Shown here: positions 1 through 9,040 of the stretch, piece after piece | Numbering within the stretch: position 1 is the stretch's first letter | Layout of the letters: every line of letters begins with the position of its first letter | Origin: Sphingomonas aracearum | GTDB taxonomy: Bacteria; Pseudomonadota; Alphaproteobacteria; Sphingomonadales; Sphingomonadaceae | DNA: 64,000 bases | Direction of reading: 5' to 3' | Assembly (NCBI RefSeq): GCF_003345355.1 | Contig: NZ_QQNB01000001.1 | Coordinates: 1-64,000, forward strand | Notes under the pieces: generated by a model | Told to the model about the DNA's origin: nothing | The model's database searches: none | The model's input: the letters and a program-made list of their open reading frames with translations, nothing else | Program-made: the position numbers and the translations under genes

Positions 1-76
1 GGACAGGGCAGTGCCACAGCGGGGTCAGCGCTGCGCTTGTGGATGGCTCCACGCTGCCCCCGCTGCTACCAACCGA

Positions 77-126
77 GTGTCATTTCTAATTGGCGGCGAA
101 TGTGTCTTTTCTAACTGGCAGCAACA
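77..126. mobile_element. Possible IS21-like insertion-sequence end (tandem terminal repeats)
   Basis: Two copies of a ~23-bp motif (GTGTCATTTCTAATTGGC at 77 and GTGTCTTTTCTAACTGGC at 102) stand head to tail with a 25-bp period just before mazG. Multiple short direct repeats at the tip are typical of IS21-family ends, and I infer that an element lies mostly to the left of the window. No transposase domain can be recognised in the 76 bases to the left, so this is tentative. The repeats abut the mazG start and could have replaced its native promoter. Confidence 0.35.
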
Positions 127-156
127 CGTGTGAACGGTGATCGCCTGACTTCGGAC

Positions 157-909
157 ATGGTCACCCCTATCGGCCGGCTGCGCGCGGTGATGGCGCGGTT
201 GCGCGATCCGGTGCATGGTTGCGAATGGGATGTGGCGCAGACGTTCGCCACCATTGCACCGTACACGATCGAAGAAGCATATGAGGTCGCCGACGCGATC
301 GCGCGCAACGATCTTCCCGATCTCAAGGACGAACTCGGCGACCTCCTGCTCCAGGTGGTATTCCACGCCCGGATGGCCGAGGAAGCCGGCGCCTTCGATC
401 TGGACGACGTAGCCGATGCGATCGTCGGCAAGATGGAACGCCGCCATCCGCATATCTTCGGCGATTCCGTGGAGGGTGGACATCAGCACTGGGAACAGAT
501 CAAGGCGGAGGAGCGCCGCGCCAAGGCGCAAGGTGGCGCGCTTGCCGGTGTTGCCGCCGGCCTGCCTGCACTGTTGCGCGCGGAGAAACTGCAGAAGCGC
601 GCCGCACGCGTGGGCTTCGACTGGCCCGATGCAGAGGGCCCACGAGCCAAGATCGACGAAGAACTTCAGGAAGTTGCCGACGCTTCCTCCGATGAGATAG
701 AGGGCGAAATCGGTGACCTCCTGTTTGCCGTGGTGAACTGGGCGCGCAAGCTCGGCGTGGATCCCGAGGCTGCGCTCCGCAGTGCCAACGCGAAGTTCGA
801 GCGACGGTTCGCAGCGATGGAGCACGCCGCTGACGGTCAGTTCCCGCAGCTTGGTCTTGCGGAACAGGAGCGACTCTGGGCCCAGGCCAAGGCCGAAGAG
901 CGCCCCTGA
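157..909 (+). CDS. mazG: Nucleoside triphosphate pyrophosphohydrolase MazG
   Basis: MazG hydrolyses canonical and damaged NTPs to NMP and pyrophosphate in the cytoplasm. Both MazG repeats are visible: the N-terminal one has EEAYE followed by DELGDLLLQVVFH, and the C-terminal one has EIGDLLFAVVNWARK. The 250 aa length fits the two-domain bacterial form. I chose ATG 157 because it gives the usual N-terminus (MVTPIGRLRAVMARLRDP). A GTG at 130 would add nine residues and lies next to the insertion-sequence-like repeats. Neither start has a clear Shine-Dalgarno. The gene converges on hflX, with an 18-bp gap between the stops. Confidence 0.93.
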   Translation: MVTPIGRLRAVMARLRDPVHGCEWDVAQTFATIAPYTIEEAYEVADAIARNDLPDLKDELGDLLLQVVFHARMAEEAGAFDLDDVADAIVGKMERRHPHIFGDSVEGGHQHWEQIKAEERRAKAQGGALAGVAAGLPALLRAEKLQKRAARVGFDWPDAEGPRAKIDEELQEVADASSDEIEGEIGDLLFAVVNWARKLGVDPEAALRSANAKFERRFAAMEHAADGQFPQLGLAEQERLWAQAKAEERP

Positions 910-927
910 ACAGCCCGCCCGGCGACG

Positions 928-2217
928 TCAGTGCCGGGTAAGGAAGCGCTGATAATCGGCGGGGTCGAGACGGACATCGTAGCTGATCGTCTCTCCCTCC
1001 GCCATTTGCCCGAGCACTTCGCCGTGCGCGTGAAGCCAGGCAGCAGCGGCGCCCTCGCCCGCGGGCAAGGTGATCGTGTAGCGGCGATGCCCCTCCGTCA
1101 GCCGGGTGGCGACCGTGCGAGCAAGCGCATCCACGCCCTCACCGCTCAGCGCCGAAATGACCGCCACGTCGTCGCGACGCGCGGCATCCGCAAGCAGAAC
1201 CTCGCGCGCTTCCTCGTCGAGCAGGTCCAGCTTGTTCCAGACCTCGAAGCGCGGCGTGCCTTCGGGAACACCGATCTCCTCGAGCACGGCCTCCACATCG
1301 GCCCGCTGTGCCTCGGTATCGGGGTGCGCGATGTCGCGGACATGCAGCAGGAGATCCGCCGAGACCACCTCCTCCAGCGTCGCCTTGAAGGCGGCGACAA
1401 GCTGGGTCGGCAGCTCCGACACGAAACCCACCGTGTCCGACAGGATCGCCTTGTCGATCCCCGGCAGACTGATCTGACGCAGCGTGGGATCGAGCGTGGC
1501 GAAGAGCAGGTTCTCCGCCATCACGTGCGCGCCGGTGAGCCGGTTGAACAGCGTCGACTTGCCGGCGTTGGTGTACCCCACCAGCGCGATGACCGGCCAG
1601 GGCGCGCGCTGACGACGCTCGCGGTGGATCCCGCGGGTGCGGCTGACCTGATCCAGTTCCCGCCGGAGCTTCGCCATGCGGTCACGGATGAGCCGGCGAT
1701 CCGCCTCGATCTGCGTTTCGCCAGGGCCGCCGAGGAAGCCGAAGCCGCCGCGCTGCCGCTCGAGGTGGGTCCAGCTGCGCACCAGCCGCCCGGCCTGATA
1801 GTCGAGATGGGCAAGCTCGACCTGCAACCGCCCCTCAGCCGTCGCAGCACGCTCGCCGAAGATCTCGAGAATGAGGCCCGTCCGGTCGATGACCTTGGCC
1901 TCAAGCGCGGTTTCGAGATTGCGCTGCTGCACGGGCGTGAGACTGGCGTCGAACACCACCAGCCCGGCCTCTTCCATGCGCACCGTTGCGGCCAGCTGCT
2001 CGACCTGCCCCGACCCGATCAGCGTTGCCGGGCGCGCCTGACGGAGGCGCAGGTGCACGCGCTCGGCGACGACAAGGCCAATCGCGGCGGCGAGACCGGC
2101 GGTTTCCTCCAGCCGCGCCTCCGGGTCGCGGGACGAGCCGCCCTGGTCAGGATAGACGACGATCGCCCGCGCGCCGCGCGCGAACTCGTCACGATCGCGT
2201 TCGAAGCCGGTGCTCAA
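928..2217 (-). CDS. hflX: GTPase HflX (ribosome-associated)
   Basis: HflX is an Obg/Era-type GTPase that splits stalled or stressed ribosomes. The N-terminal HflX domain covers roughly residues 20-195 and includes the glycine-rich [17 protein letters not shown] stretch. The G domain follows, with G1 GYTNAGKS at about 214-221, G3 DTVGF and G4 NKLD. The length of 429 aa is normal. The start is a TTG (2217) whose last two bases form the hfq stop (TTGA), and no in-frame ATG fits the family N-terminus, so translation is probably coupled to hfq. The order hfq-hflX downstream of ntrX is classic for alphaproteobacteria. Confidence 0.95.
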   Translation of the reverse strand: MSTGFERDRDEFARGARAIVVYPDQGGSSRDPEARLEETAGLAAAIGLVVAERVHLRLRQARPATLIGSGQVEQLAATVRMEEAGLVVFDASLTPVQQRNLETALEAKVIDRTGLILEIFGERAATAEGRLQVELAHLDYQAGRLVRSWTHLERQRGGFGFLGGPGETQIEADRRLIRDRMAKLRRELDQVSRTRGIHRERRQRAPWPVIALVGYTNAGKSTLFNRLTGAHVMAENLLFATLDPTLRQISLPGIDKAILSDTVGFVSELPTQLVAAFKATLEEVVSADLLLHVRDIAHPDTEAQRADVEAVLEEIGVPEGTPRFEVWNKLDLLDEEAREVLLADAARRDDVAVISALSGEGVDALARTVATRLTEGHRRYTITLPAGEGAAAAWLHAHGEVLGQMAEGETISYDVRLDPADYQRFLTRH

Positions 2218-2705
2218 TCTTCGTCCGAACCGTCTGTGTCGTCAGCCAAATTCAGCGGACGCGAGGGCTGCACCGTGGACACGGCGTGCTTGTAGACCAG
2301 CTGCGACATGCCGTCGCGCTGCAGCAGCATGCAGAACAGGTCGAACGCAGCGATCTGGCCCTGCAGCATCACGCCGTTTACCAGAAACATGGTGACCGCG
2401 TCTTCCGACCGGCGGACGGCGTTCAGGAAGATTTCCTGAAGCAGCGGCTGCTTCTTCTGGCTCTCGCCCAAAGCCTCCACGATGCCCGGCACGTCGATGG
2501 TTCCGGCGGGCATGATCGTGGAAATGGCATGCTTGTAGATCAGCTGCGACTGCCCGTCGCGGCGCAGCAGCACCGAGAAATTGTCGAACCAGGTGACGAT
2601 GCCCTGGAGCTTGACGCCCTTTACGAGGAACATCGTCACCGGCGTCTTGGAGCGCCGCAGCGCATTGAGGAAGAGATCCTGCAAAGAGGACTGCTTGTCG
2701 GCCAT
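2214..2705 (-). CDS. hfq: Tandem-domain RNA chaperone Hfq
   Basis: This is an sRNA-mRNA pairing chaperone. The 163-aa protein holds two complete Hfq (Sm-like) domains in one chain. Domain 1 covers about residues 7-66 and domain 2 about 88-147, a period of 81 residues. Each has the SLQD/LLQE-type helix, an RRS rim, LQG in strand 2 and the signature YKH (57-59 and 138-140). Ordinary Hfq is 70-100 aa with one domain. The second copy has Met where domain 1 has Lys in the GVKLQG segment and a Cys-containing strand, so the copies are diverging. I chose ATG 2705 over the longer frame because [12 protein letters not shown] matches Hfq N-termini. The tail is acidic (DDTDGSDED). Confidence 0.95.
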   Translation of the reverse strand: MADKQSSLQDLFLNALRRSKTPVTMFLVKGVKLQGIVTWFDNFSVLLRRDGQSQLIYKHAISTIMPAGTIDVPGIVEALGESQKKQPLLQEIFLNAVRRSEDAVTMFLVNGVMLQGQIAAFDLFCMLLQRDGMSQLVYKHAVSTVQPSRPLNLADDTDGSDED

Positions 2706-2800
2706 GAGGAGGCGATCTTTCGGTTCTTGGCGGGCCTGCCCCCGCACGTGTCGCGCCGTTACCCGGCGTCGGGATGCGCGCGCTGCACGCCCGCGCGTCG

Positions 2801-2831
2801 ATAATGTGCGGTGCGCACCGGGCAAGGTCAA
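2801..2831 (-). promoter_or_regulatory. Likely hfq promoter (sigma-70-like)
   Basis: On the minus strand TTGACC (2826-2831) is followed after about 17-19 bases by ACATTAT (around 2801-2807), giving a plausible -35/-10 pair about 95 bp before hfq. The gap between ntrX and hfq is 165 bp, unlike the near-overlaps elsewhere in the cluster. This supports hfq-hflX having its own promoter in addition to ntr read-through. Confidence 0.4.
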
Positions 2832-2870
2832 GGCGTTCGCGCTCTTGCCAGCCCCTGAGCCCCCTCCCGG

Positions 2871-4244
2871 TCAGTCGTCCCGGGTTTCGGTGATCCCCAG
2901 CAGCTTCAACTTGCGATGCAAGGCGGAGCGTTCCATTCCGATGAAGCTTGCCGTTCGCGAGATGTTGCCGGAGAAACGGCGGATCTGCACCCGCAGATAC
3001 TCGCGCTCGAAGGATTCTCGCGCTTCCCGAAGTGGCGAGCCCATGATCGCGGACGAGCCCCCGCCCCGCTCCCCGGTGTCGCCGAGCACTTCCGCCGGCA
3101 GCAGATCCAGATCGATGCGGCCGATCCGGTCGCCCGGCGCCAGGATGATCGTGCGCTCCACCACATTGCGGAGCTGACGAACATTCCCCGGCCATTCATA
3201 GCTTTGCAGCGCGACCATGGCATCCGGTGCGATCTCCGGCGTGGGAACCCGACGTTCGGCGGCATAGTGCGCCATGAAGTGATGGACGAGTGCCGGAATG
3301 TCCTCCCGCCGTTCGGACAGGCCGGGGATCAGCACCGGCACCACGTTCAGGCGATAATAGAGGTCTTCCCGGAAGCGGCCCTCGGCAATCTCGTGCGTCA
3401 GGTCGCGCGCGGTGGCGGATACCACGCGCACATCCACCTTCACGACGCGCGTCCCCCCTACGCGAGTGAAGCTCTGGTCGGTCAGGACGCGCAGGATGCG
3501 GCCCTGCGTCGCCATCGGCATGTCGGCGATCTCGTCCAGGAACAGGGTGCCGCCATGGGCCTGTTCGAGCAGGCCGGGGCGTACGAGGTCCCCGCCCTCC
3601 TCCACCCCGAACAATTCCTCTTCCACGCGCTCCGGCGTCATGCGGGCCGCGGAGACGACCACGAACGGCGCCTGGGACCGCTGGCTCCAGCCGTGCAGCA
3701 GGCGGGCGGCGACCTCCTTGCCGACGCCGGCCGAGCCCATGATGAGCACCCGGCTGCCGGTCGAAGCAACCCGCTTCAAGGTGGCGCGCACTCCGTTGAT
3801 CGCGCCGGAGCTGCCCGTGAGATCGGTGTCGCGCCCCGCAGACGCGCGCAGGCTGACGACCTCGCGCCGCAGACGCTCCGTTTCTGTCGCGCGGGCAACG
3901 AGCAGCAGCAGCCGCTCCGCCTCGAAGGGCTTCTCGATGAAATCCGCCGCACCGCGCCGGATCGCCGCGACCGCGGTGTCGATGTTGCCGTGGCCCGAGA
4001 TGACGAGCACGGGAATCGACGGATCGCGGCGCTTGATCTCGTCCAGCAGTTCGAGCCCGTCCAGCCGCGATCCCTGCAACCACACGTCCAGCAGGACGAG
4101 GCTCGGCCGCCGCTCGGCGATCGCTTCCAGGGTGGAGTCGCTGTCGGCGGCGGAGCGGGTATCGTAGCCCTCGTCCTCCAACACGCCGGTTACCAGTTCC
4201 CGGATGTCGCGCTCGTCGTCAACGATGAGAATATCGAGGGCCAT
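2871..4244 (-). CDS. ntrX: NtrX-type response regulator (AAA+, lacks GAFTGA)
   Basis: This is the response regulator partner of NtrY. It has a receiver domain (residues 1-120, phosphoacceptor D53 in LLDVW, DDE at 9-11), an AAA+ domain (Walker A GSAGVGKE 170-177, Walker B GGTLFLDEI 231-239) and a C-terminal Fis-type helix-turn-helix (NISRTASFIGMERSALHRKLK). The segment where sigma54 activators carry GAFTGA reads FGVEEGGDLVRPG, so the sigma54-contact loop is absent. This suggests a role other than classical sigma54 activation. ATG 4244 (MALDILIVDDE) is used rather than an upstream in-frame start. It lies 4 bp after the ntrY stop. Confidence 0.93.
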   Translation of the reverse strand: MALDILIVDDERDIRELVTGVLEDEGYDTRSAADSDSTLEAIAERRPSLVLLDVWLQGSRLDGLELLDEIKRRDPSIPVLVISGHGNIDTAVAAIRRGAADFIEKPFEAERLLLLVARATETERLRREVVSLRASAGRDTDLTGSSGAINGVRATLKRVASTGSRVLIMGSAGVGKEVAARLLHGWSQRSQAPFVVVSAARMTPERVEEELFGVEEGGDLVRPGLLEQAHGGTLFLDEIADMPMATQGRILRVLTDQSFTRVGGTRVVKVDVRVVSATARDLTHEIAEGRFREDLYYRLNVVPVLIPGLSERREDIPALVHHFMAHYAAERRVPTPEIAPDAMVALQSYEWPGNVRQLRNVVERTIILAPGDRIGRIDLDLLPAEVLGDTGERGGGSSAIMGSPLREARESFEREYLRVQIRRFSGNISRTASFIGMERSALHRKLKLLGITETRDD

Positions 4245-4248
4245 GATG

Positions 4249-6456
4249 TCAGATCCGGGAAAGAGAGGAAGTCGCCGGGTCGCCATCGTCCAGCGCCGCG
4301 AGCATGGTGGTATTGAAGCGGAGGCAGACCACAGTCCCGCCCCCTTCGCGATCCGAAAAGCTCATTATTCCAAAGTGTTCCTCGATGATCTTCTTGACGA
4401 TCGCGAGCCCCAGGCCGGTGCCTCGGGCGCGCGTCGTCACATAAGGCTCGACCAGGCGTTCGCGAGCGGCCGGCAAGCCAGTTCCGTTGTCGGCGACCTC
4501 CACCGTGACGAAAGCGCCGCTCTGGCTGACGGCCATGCGCACTTCACCGCCCATTTCTCTACGTGCTTCAATGGCTTCCACCGCATTCTTTACGATGTTC
4601 GTCAGCGCCTGGCCGATCTGGCGTCGGTCGCAGACCAACTCCGGCCCGGGCTCCTCATGGTCGAGCACGAACTTGACGGCCGGATGCGCGACCTCGTGGA
4701 GGAACATGGACTGGCTGGCGATATCGACCAGCGACTCCGCGCGGAACACCGGCTTGGGCATGCGCGCAAAGGAGGAGAACTCGTCCACCATACGCCGCAG
4801 GTCGCCGACCTGCCTGATGATCGTCTCGGTCAGGCGCGTGAAGGTGCCGTCGTCTTCCGGCAACTGCCTGGCATAACGTCGTTGCAGCCGCTCGGCCGCC
4901 AGCTGGATGGGAGTGAGCGGGTTCTTGATCTCGTGGGCGATGCGCCGTGCAACATCGGACCAGGCGGCCCGGCGCTGATCGAGCAGTTGTTCCGTGATAT
5001 CGTCGAAGGTGAGGATCGGCCCTTCCGCGGCGCGAGCGATCTTCACCGCCAAAGTGCGGCTGGTGTCGCCGACCTGAGCCTCGACGATGGCGTCCCGCTC
5101 GTCTCCGGCGATCAGGCCGGACAGCTCGGGCGAAATCTCGGCCAGCGGCTTGCCGACGGGGTCATCGTCACGGCGACCGAGCAGCGTCGCTGCCGAGCGA
5201 TTGATAGTGCGGATGGTCCCGGCGCGATCAAGCGAGAGCACGCCCGCGCTGACCCCGGACATCACCGCCTCGATCAGCTGGCGGCGACTGTCGAGTTCGC
5301 GATTGGCGGACACAAGCGCGCTTGTCTGCCGCTCGAGCCGGCCGGTCATCTCGTTGAAGGCGTGGCCCAGAACGCCGATCTCGTCGTCGGTGCGCGGGGT
5401 AACGACGCGCGCGGTGAGGTCGCCCTCGGCGATCCGCCCCGACGCCTCGACCAGTTCGCTGATCGGGCGAACGAGACGATCGGCAATGGCGAGCGCGACG
5501 AACACCGCCAGGCCGACGATCAGCAGCGAGACGATCAGCAACGCCGCGTTGAACCGCAATTGCAGCGAGCGCGACCGGGCGAGCAGCGCGCGATAATCCG
5601 CCAGGATCGCCTCCCCGCGGCGCAATTGCGAGCTGAACCCGGGATCGAAGACACGGGCGGCGTAGAGGTACGTCCCTTGCGCCCGGTCCAGGGGGGTCAC
5701 CACGCCGATGCGATCCGGGGAGCGCACCACCACGGTCGCCTTGCCCGCCTCCAGCGTCTGGATCATCGCCGGCGTGATGACCTTTTCGAGCGGGCGTTCA
5801 TACGGATTGACGAGCGCCAGCGCCCGCAACGGCTGGCCCGGCCTGCTCTCCACGATCAGCGCCTCGGACAATTCGCGCTGGTACACCTGCAGCGCAAAGC
5901 CTTCGGAGAAGCGGTTGGAATCGATCGCCCAAGTCTGCAGGTAGAAGCGCAGATCCTGGGTCATCGTCGCCGTCTGGTTGTTCACCCGCTTGAGTTCGGC
6001 GCGGTAGTTTTCCTGCGCGAGCACCGAGGCGTTCTCCAGCATCCCGCGGGCGCGGTCGGAGAACCAGAACTCCACGCCATATTGGAACAGCAGCGAGGCG
6101 AAGATCGTGACCAGCAGCATGGGCACGCTGGACAGGACGGAGAAGGTCGCGACGAGGCGGACGTGTAGCCGGCCATTGCCTCCGCCAGGCGTGCGTCTCG
6201 CCCGGCCCAGGGCGATCCGCCGTCCGATCAGCACAAGCAGCGCCACGCCAGGCACGAGATTGGCCACCAGCAACAGCGCGACCAGCGGCGGGGTGAGCAG
6301 CCGCTGCGGTGAATTCTCTCCGGTGATGACAAAATAGGTGGTGAGCGCGATGCCGACGGCGACCGCCAGCACGATGAACTCGACGAACGAGACGAGCCCG
6401 GAAGACCGTCGGTCGACGGCCAAGGGCTCAACAGTCGGCGAGAGGCTCGCGTTCAT
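4249..6456 (-). CDS. ntrY: Sensor histidine kinase NtrY
   Basis: This is a membrane sensor kinase for NtrX, linked in alphaproteobacteria to nitrogen, redox and envelope responses. It has two N-terminal hydrophobic helices, a third before a periplasmic region and a fourth near residues 300-325, followed by HAMP, PAS, a histidine-box (RRIAHEIKNPLTPIQLAAERLQ) and an HATPase with N box (NIVKNAVEAIE) and G boxes (DNGTGLP, GTGLGLAIVKK). The length of 735 aa is usual. ATG 6456 (MNASLSPTVEPL) is preferred over a longer frame from 6495. A 65-bp gap separates it from ntrC. Confidence 0.93.
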   Translation of the reverse strand: MNASLSPTVEPLAVDRRSSGLVSFVEFIVLAVAVGIALTTYFVITGENSPQRLLTPPLVALLLVANLVPGVALLVLIGRRIALGRARRTPGGGNGRLHVRLVATFSVLSSVPMLLVTIFASLLFQYGVEFWFSDRARGMLENASVLAQENYRAELKRVNNQTATMTQDLRFYLQTWAIDSNRFSEGFALQVYQRELSEALIVESRPGQPLRALALVNPYERPLEKVITPAMIQTLEAGKATVVVRSPDRIGVVTPLDRAQGTYLYAARVFDPGFSSQLRRGEAILADYRALLARSRSLQLRFNAALLIVSLLIVGLAVFVALAIADRLVRPISELVEASGRIAEGDLTARVVTPRTDDEIGVLGHAFNEMTGRLERQTSALVSANRELDSRRQLIEAVMSGVSAGVLSLDRAGTIRTINRSAATLLGRRDDDPVGKPLAEISPELSGLIAGDERDAIVEAQVGDTSRTLAVKIARAAEGPILTFDDITEQLLDQRRAAWSDVARRIAHEIKNPLTPIQLAAERLQRRYARQLPEDDGTFTRLTETIIRQVGDLRRMVDEFSSFARMPKPVFRAESLVDIASQSMFLHEVAHPAVKFVLDHEEPGPELVCDRRQIGQALTNIVKNAVEAIEARREMGGEVRMAVSQSGAFVTVEVADNGTGLPAARERLVEPYVTTRARGTGLGLAIVKKIIEEHFGIMSFSDREGGGTVVCLRFNTTMLAALDDGDPATSSLSRI

Positions 6457-6521
6457 CGTGGCGGTGATACAACGCAAGCGTTGCCAATTGAACACACAAA
6501 ATGCCGGTCGAGCGGTTCGGC

Positions 6522-7964
6522 TCAGCCCTCCTCTGAGGCGATCGATCGACCTGCCTCGATCCCCAGCTCGTCCAGGCGCTTGCGCAGCGTGTTGCGGTTG
6601 ATGCCGAGCGCGCGGGCGGCTCGCAGCTGGTTCTGCCCGTGTCGCGCGAGGAGCGCGGTGATGAGCGGCCGTTCGACCTCGCCGATGATCCGGTCGTACA
6701 GCGTACCGTCTTCCAGGGCGTGCGGCTGCTCGCGGGCAAGCTGGTCGAGGCGGGCACGGACCGCTGTTTCCAGGCCGGGGTCCACCGGAAGGCTGCTGCC
6801 GCCTGCCGCGCCGACCATCCAGCCGAGGTCCGCCGCCGAAATCCGGTCGTCCCGGCTAAGCACCGCCATGCGCCGCATCGCATTCTCCAGCTCCCGGACG
6901 TTGCCGGGCCAGTCCTGCGTTTCCAGCAGCGTCATGGCGTCGCCATCCAGCTGTTTGCGCGGCAATCCCGCTTCGGCAGCGCGATCGAGGAAGTGCCGGG
7001 CGAGGAGCGGGATGTCCTGACGCCGCGCGCGCAGGGCGGGCAAGGCGATCGGCACGACGTTGAGCCGGTAGAACAGGTCTTCGCGAAAGCGGCCCTCGAC
7101 CACGGCCTGGTGCAGATCCTTGTTGGTCGCAGCAACGATCCGAACGTCGGCGCGGATCGTGCGCGCACCGCCAACGGTCGTGAACTCCCCCGATTGCAGC
7201 ACCCGCAACAATCGGGTCTGCGCCTCCATCGGCATGTCGCCGATCTCGTCGAGGAACAAGGTGCCCCCGGCGGCCTGTTCGAAACGTCCCGCGGTGCGTT
7301 GCGCAGCGCCGGTAAAGGCCCCCCGCTCGTGGCCGAACAGCTCCGCCTCGATCAACTCGCGCGGGATGGCGGCCATGTTGATGGCCAGGAACGGGCAACG
7401 ACGTCGCGGCCCCAGATCGTGGATGGCGCGCGCGACCAATTCCTTGCCCGTGCCCGACTCGCCAGAGATCAGGACGGTGAGATCGTTGCCGACCACCCGT
7501 GCGATCACGCGGTAGACGTCCTGCATCGCCGGCGACCGGCCGATCAGCGGCAGCGTGCGATCCTCTTCGCCGAGCGGCTCGGCAGGCAGGCTGGTGGAAC
7601 GGGCGAGCGCTCCCTGAACGGCGCGAGCCAGCACGTCGAGGTCGAACGGCTTGGGCAGATACTCGTAGGCGCCCGCCTCGTTGGCACGGACGGCGGTGGT
7701 CAGCGTGTTGCGCGCAGACAGGACGATAACCGGCATGTCGGGCCGCTCGGCCAGTATGCGTGCCAGATGATCGATGCCGTTGCCGTCCGGCAGCACCACG
7801 TCGGTGACCAGCACATCGGGCGCGGCGATGGCCAGCTGCACGTCGAGTTCGGCGAGGGTCGCTGCCGCCGTGACCCGATGCCCCTCGCGGCGCAGCGCCT
7901 GGACCAGCACGGTGCGGATCGCCGCGTCATCATCGACGACCAGGATATTGCCGGTGGTGCTCAT
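6522..7964 (-). CDS. ntrC: Nitrogen regulation response regulator NtrC
   Basis: NtrC is a sigma54-dependent activator of nitrogen-assimilation genes. The receiver domain has phosphoacceptor D55, the AAA+ domain has Walker A GESGTGKE (168-175), an intact GAFTGA loop (215-220) and GGTLFLDEIGDMP, and a C-terminal Fis-type HTH ends in NQLRAARALGINRNTLRKRLDEL. The 480 aa length matches the family. The start ATG overlaps the ntrB stop (ATGA), so the kinase and regulator are translationally coupled. Confidence 0.96.
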   Translation of the reverse strand: MSTTGNILVVDDDAAIRTVLVQALRREGHRVTAAATLAELDVQLAIAAPDVLVTDVVLPDGNGIDHLARILAERPDMPVIVLSARNTLTTAVRANEAGAYEYLPKPFDLDVLARAVQGALARSTSLPAEPLGEEDRTLPLIGRSPAMQDVYRVIARVVGNDLTVLISGESGTGKELVARAIHDLGPRRRCPFLAINMAAIPRELIEAELFGHERGAFTGAAQRTAGRFEQAAGGTLFLDEIGDMPMEAQTRLLRVLQSGEFTTVGGARTIRADVRIVAATNKDLHQAVVEGRFREDLFYRLNVVPIALPALRARRQDIPLLARHFLDRAAEAGLPRKQLDGDAMTLLETQDWPGNVRELENAMRRMAVLSRDDRISAADLGWMVGAAGGSSLPVDPGLETAVRARLDQLAREQPHALEDGTLYDRIIGEVERPLITALLARHGQNQLRAARALGINRNTLRKRLDELGIEAGRSIASEEG

Positions 7965-9031
7965 GCGTCCCCGCGAGGCAGGAGTATGCGAAAGACGGTC
8001 GCTTCGGGCACGCCTTCACGCGAAAATTGTACAAGACCGCCCATGCCGCGAACCAGCTTGTCGGTTAGGGCAAGGCCAAGCCCCTGCCCCTCCGGCTTGC
8101 CGCTGACGAACGGGTCGAACAGATGCTCTGCGATCTCCGGCGGCGGGCCCGGACCGTTGTCGATCACGCATAATTCAATCGGCAGCGGCAATCGCGGGCG
8201 GCCGGGCGCCGCGCTCACGGCCATGCCGTGTCGAAAAGCGGTGGTGACGGTGATGCGGGGATCTGCTTGCACCGCAACGGCTTCCGCGGCGTTCTTCAGC
8301 AGGTTCAGCAATATCTGCAGCAGGGCATCGCTGTTGAGCGCGGCGGGCGGCAGCGAGGGATCGAACCGTTCCTCGATTGCGATGCCGGCCGCGAACCCGG
8401 CAAGGGCGAGCCGTCGCGCGTGGTCGAGCAGCGGGTAGACATTGACCGACTCCACCGCGAGCGGGCGCGTGTCAGTGAAATCCTGCATGCGGTCGATCAG
8501 CGCGGCGATGCGATCGACTTCGGTCGTGATGAGCTGCGTCAGCTCGGCGGTGCCCTCGCCCATCCCGCTGCCGATCAGTTGCGCCGCACCGCGGATCCCG
8601 GAAAGCGGGTTCTTGATCTCGTGCGCCAGCATGGCCGCGGCACCCACGGCAGCGCGCGCGCCGGAGGCGCGATCGGCAGAATGGCCCATGCGCCGCGACG
8701 CGCCAACCGGATGCAGCAGCACCACGCACCAGCCGGGGCGATCCGGCAACGCGCTCTCCAGCCAGTCCAGCCGCAGCCGGCCGCCGCGCGCGAGAACGAC
8801 TTCGCTATCATAAGCTGCGAAGCCATGGCCGTCCCGTTGCTGGCGCCCCTGCGGCGGCACGAGGATGCCGGTGAGCGGCTGGTGCAGCATGGCGCGCTCG
8901 GAAAGGTTGAGCAGCGCCTCAGCCTCGCCGTTGGCGTGGGCGACGCACCCCGCGGGATCGATCGCCAGCGCCGCGATCGGCAGGTTGGCGAAGATCTCGC
9001 CGAAGCGAGCGTCCGACGCCGCATCCTCCAT
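7961..9031 (-). CDS. ntrB: Nitrogen regulation sensor kinase NtrB
   Basis: NtrB is a cytoplasmic histidine kinase/phosphatase that controls NtrC phosphorylation under PII control. The N-terminal PAS domain covers about residues 10-110, the histidine box AMLAHEIKNPLSGIRGAAQLI has H137, and the HATPase has the N box LNLLKNAAEAV, DNGPGPP and GQGLGLAL motifs. The 356 aa length is typical. It follows dusB by 9 bp and overlaps ntrC by 4 bp. Confidence 0.95.
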   Translation of the reverse strand: MEDAASDARFGEIFANLPIAALAIDPAGCVAHANGEAEALLNLSERAMLHQPLTGILVPPQGRQQRDGHGFAAYDSEVVLARGGRLRLDWLESALPDRPGWCVVLLHPVGASRRMGHSADRASGARAAVGAAAMLAHEIKNPLSGIRGAAQLIGSGMGEGTAELTQLITTEVDRIAALIDRMQDFTDTRPLAVESVNVYPLLDHARRLALAGFAAGIAIEERFDPSLPPAALNSDALLQILLNLLKNAAEAVAVQADPRITVTTAFRHGMAVSAAPGRPRLPLPIELCVIDNGPGPPPEIAEHLFDPFVSGKPEGQGLGLALTDKLVRGMGGLVQFSREGVPEATVFRILLPRGDA

Positions 9032-9040
9032 CGGCCGGTC

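Noticed and set aside
918..938. Hairpin CCCGGC/GCCGGG between mazG and hflX
   Set aside because: It is short and has no T-run in either direction, and it overlaps the last codons of hflX. Not called a terminator.
931..2295. Long open frame opposite hflX
   Set aside because: It is the antisense shadow of a clear hflX gene in high-GC DNA. Its translation is Arg/Leu/Asp-rich without any domain.
4204..6168. 654-codon open frame opposite ntrY
   Set aside because: NtrY motifs are unambiguous on the minus strand, and the opposite frame has repetitive composition typical of third-position GC bias.
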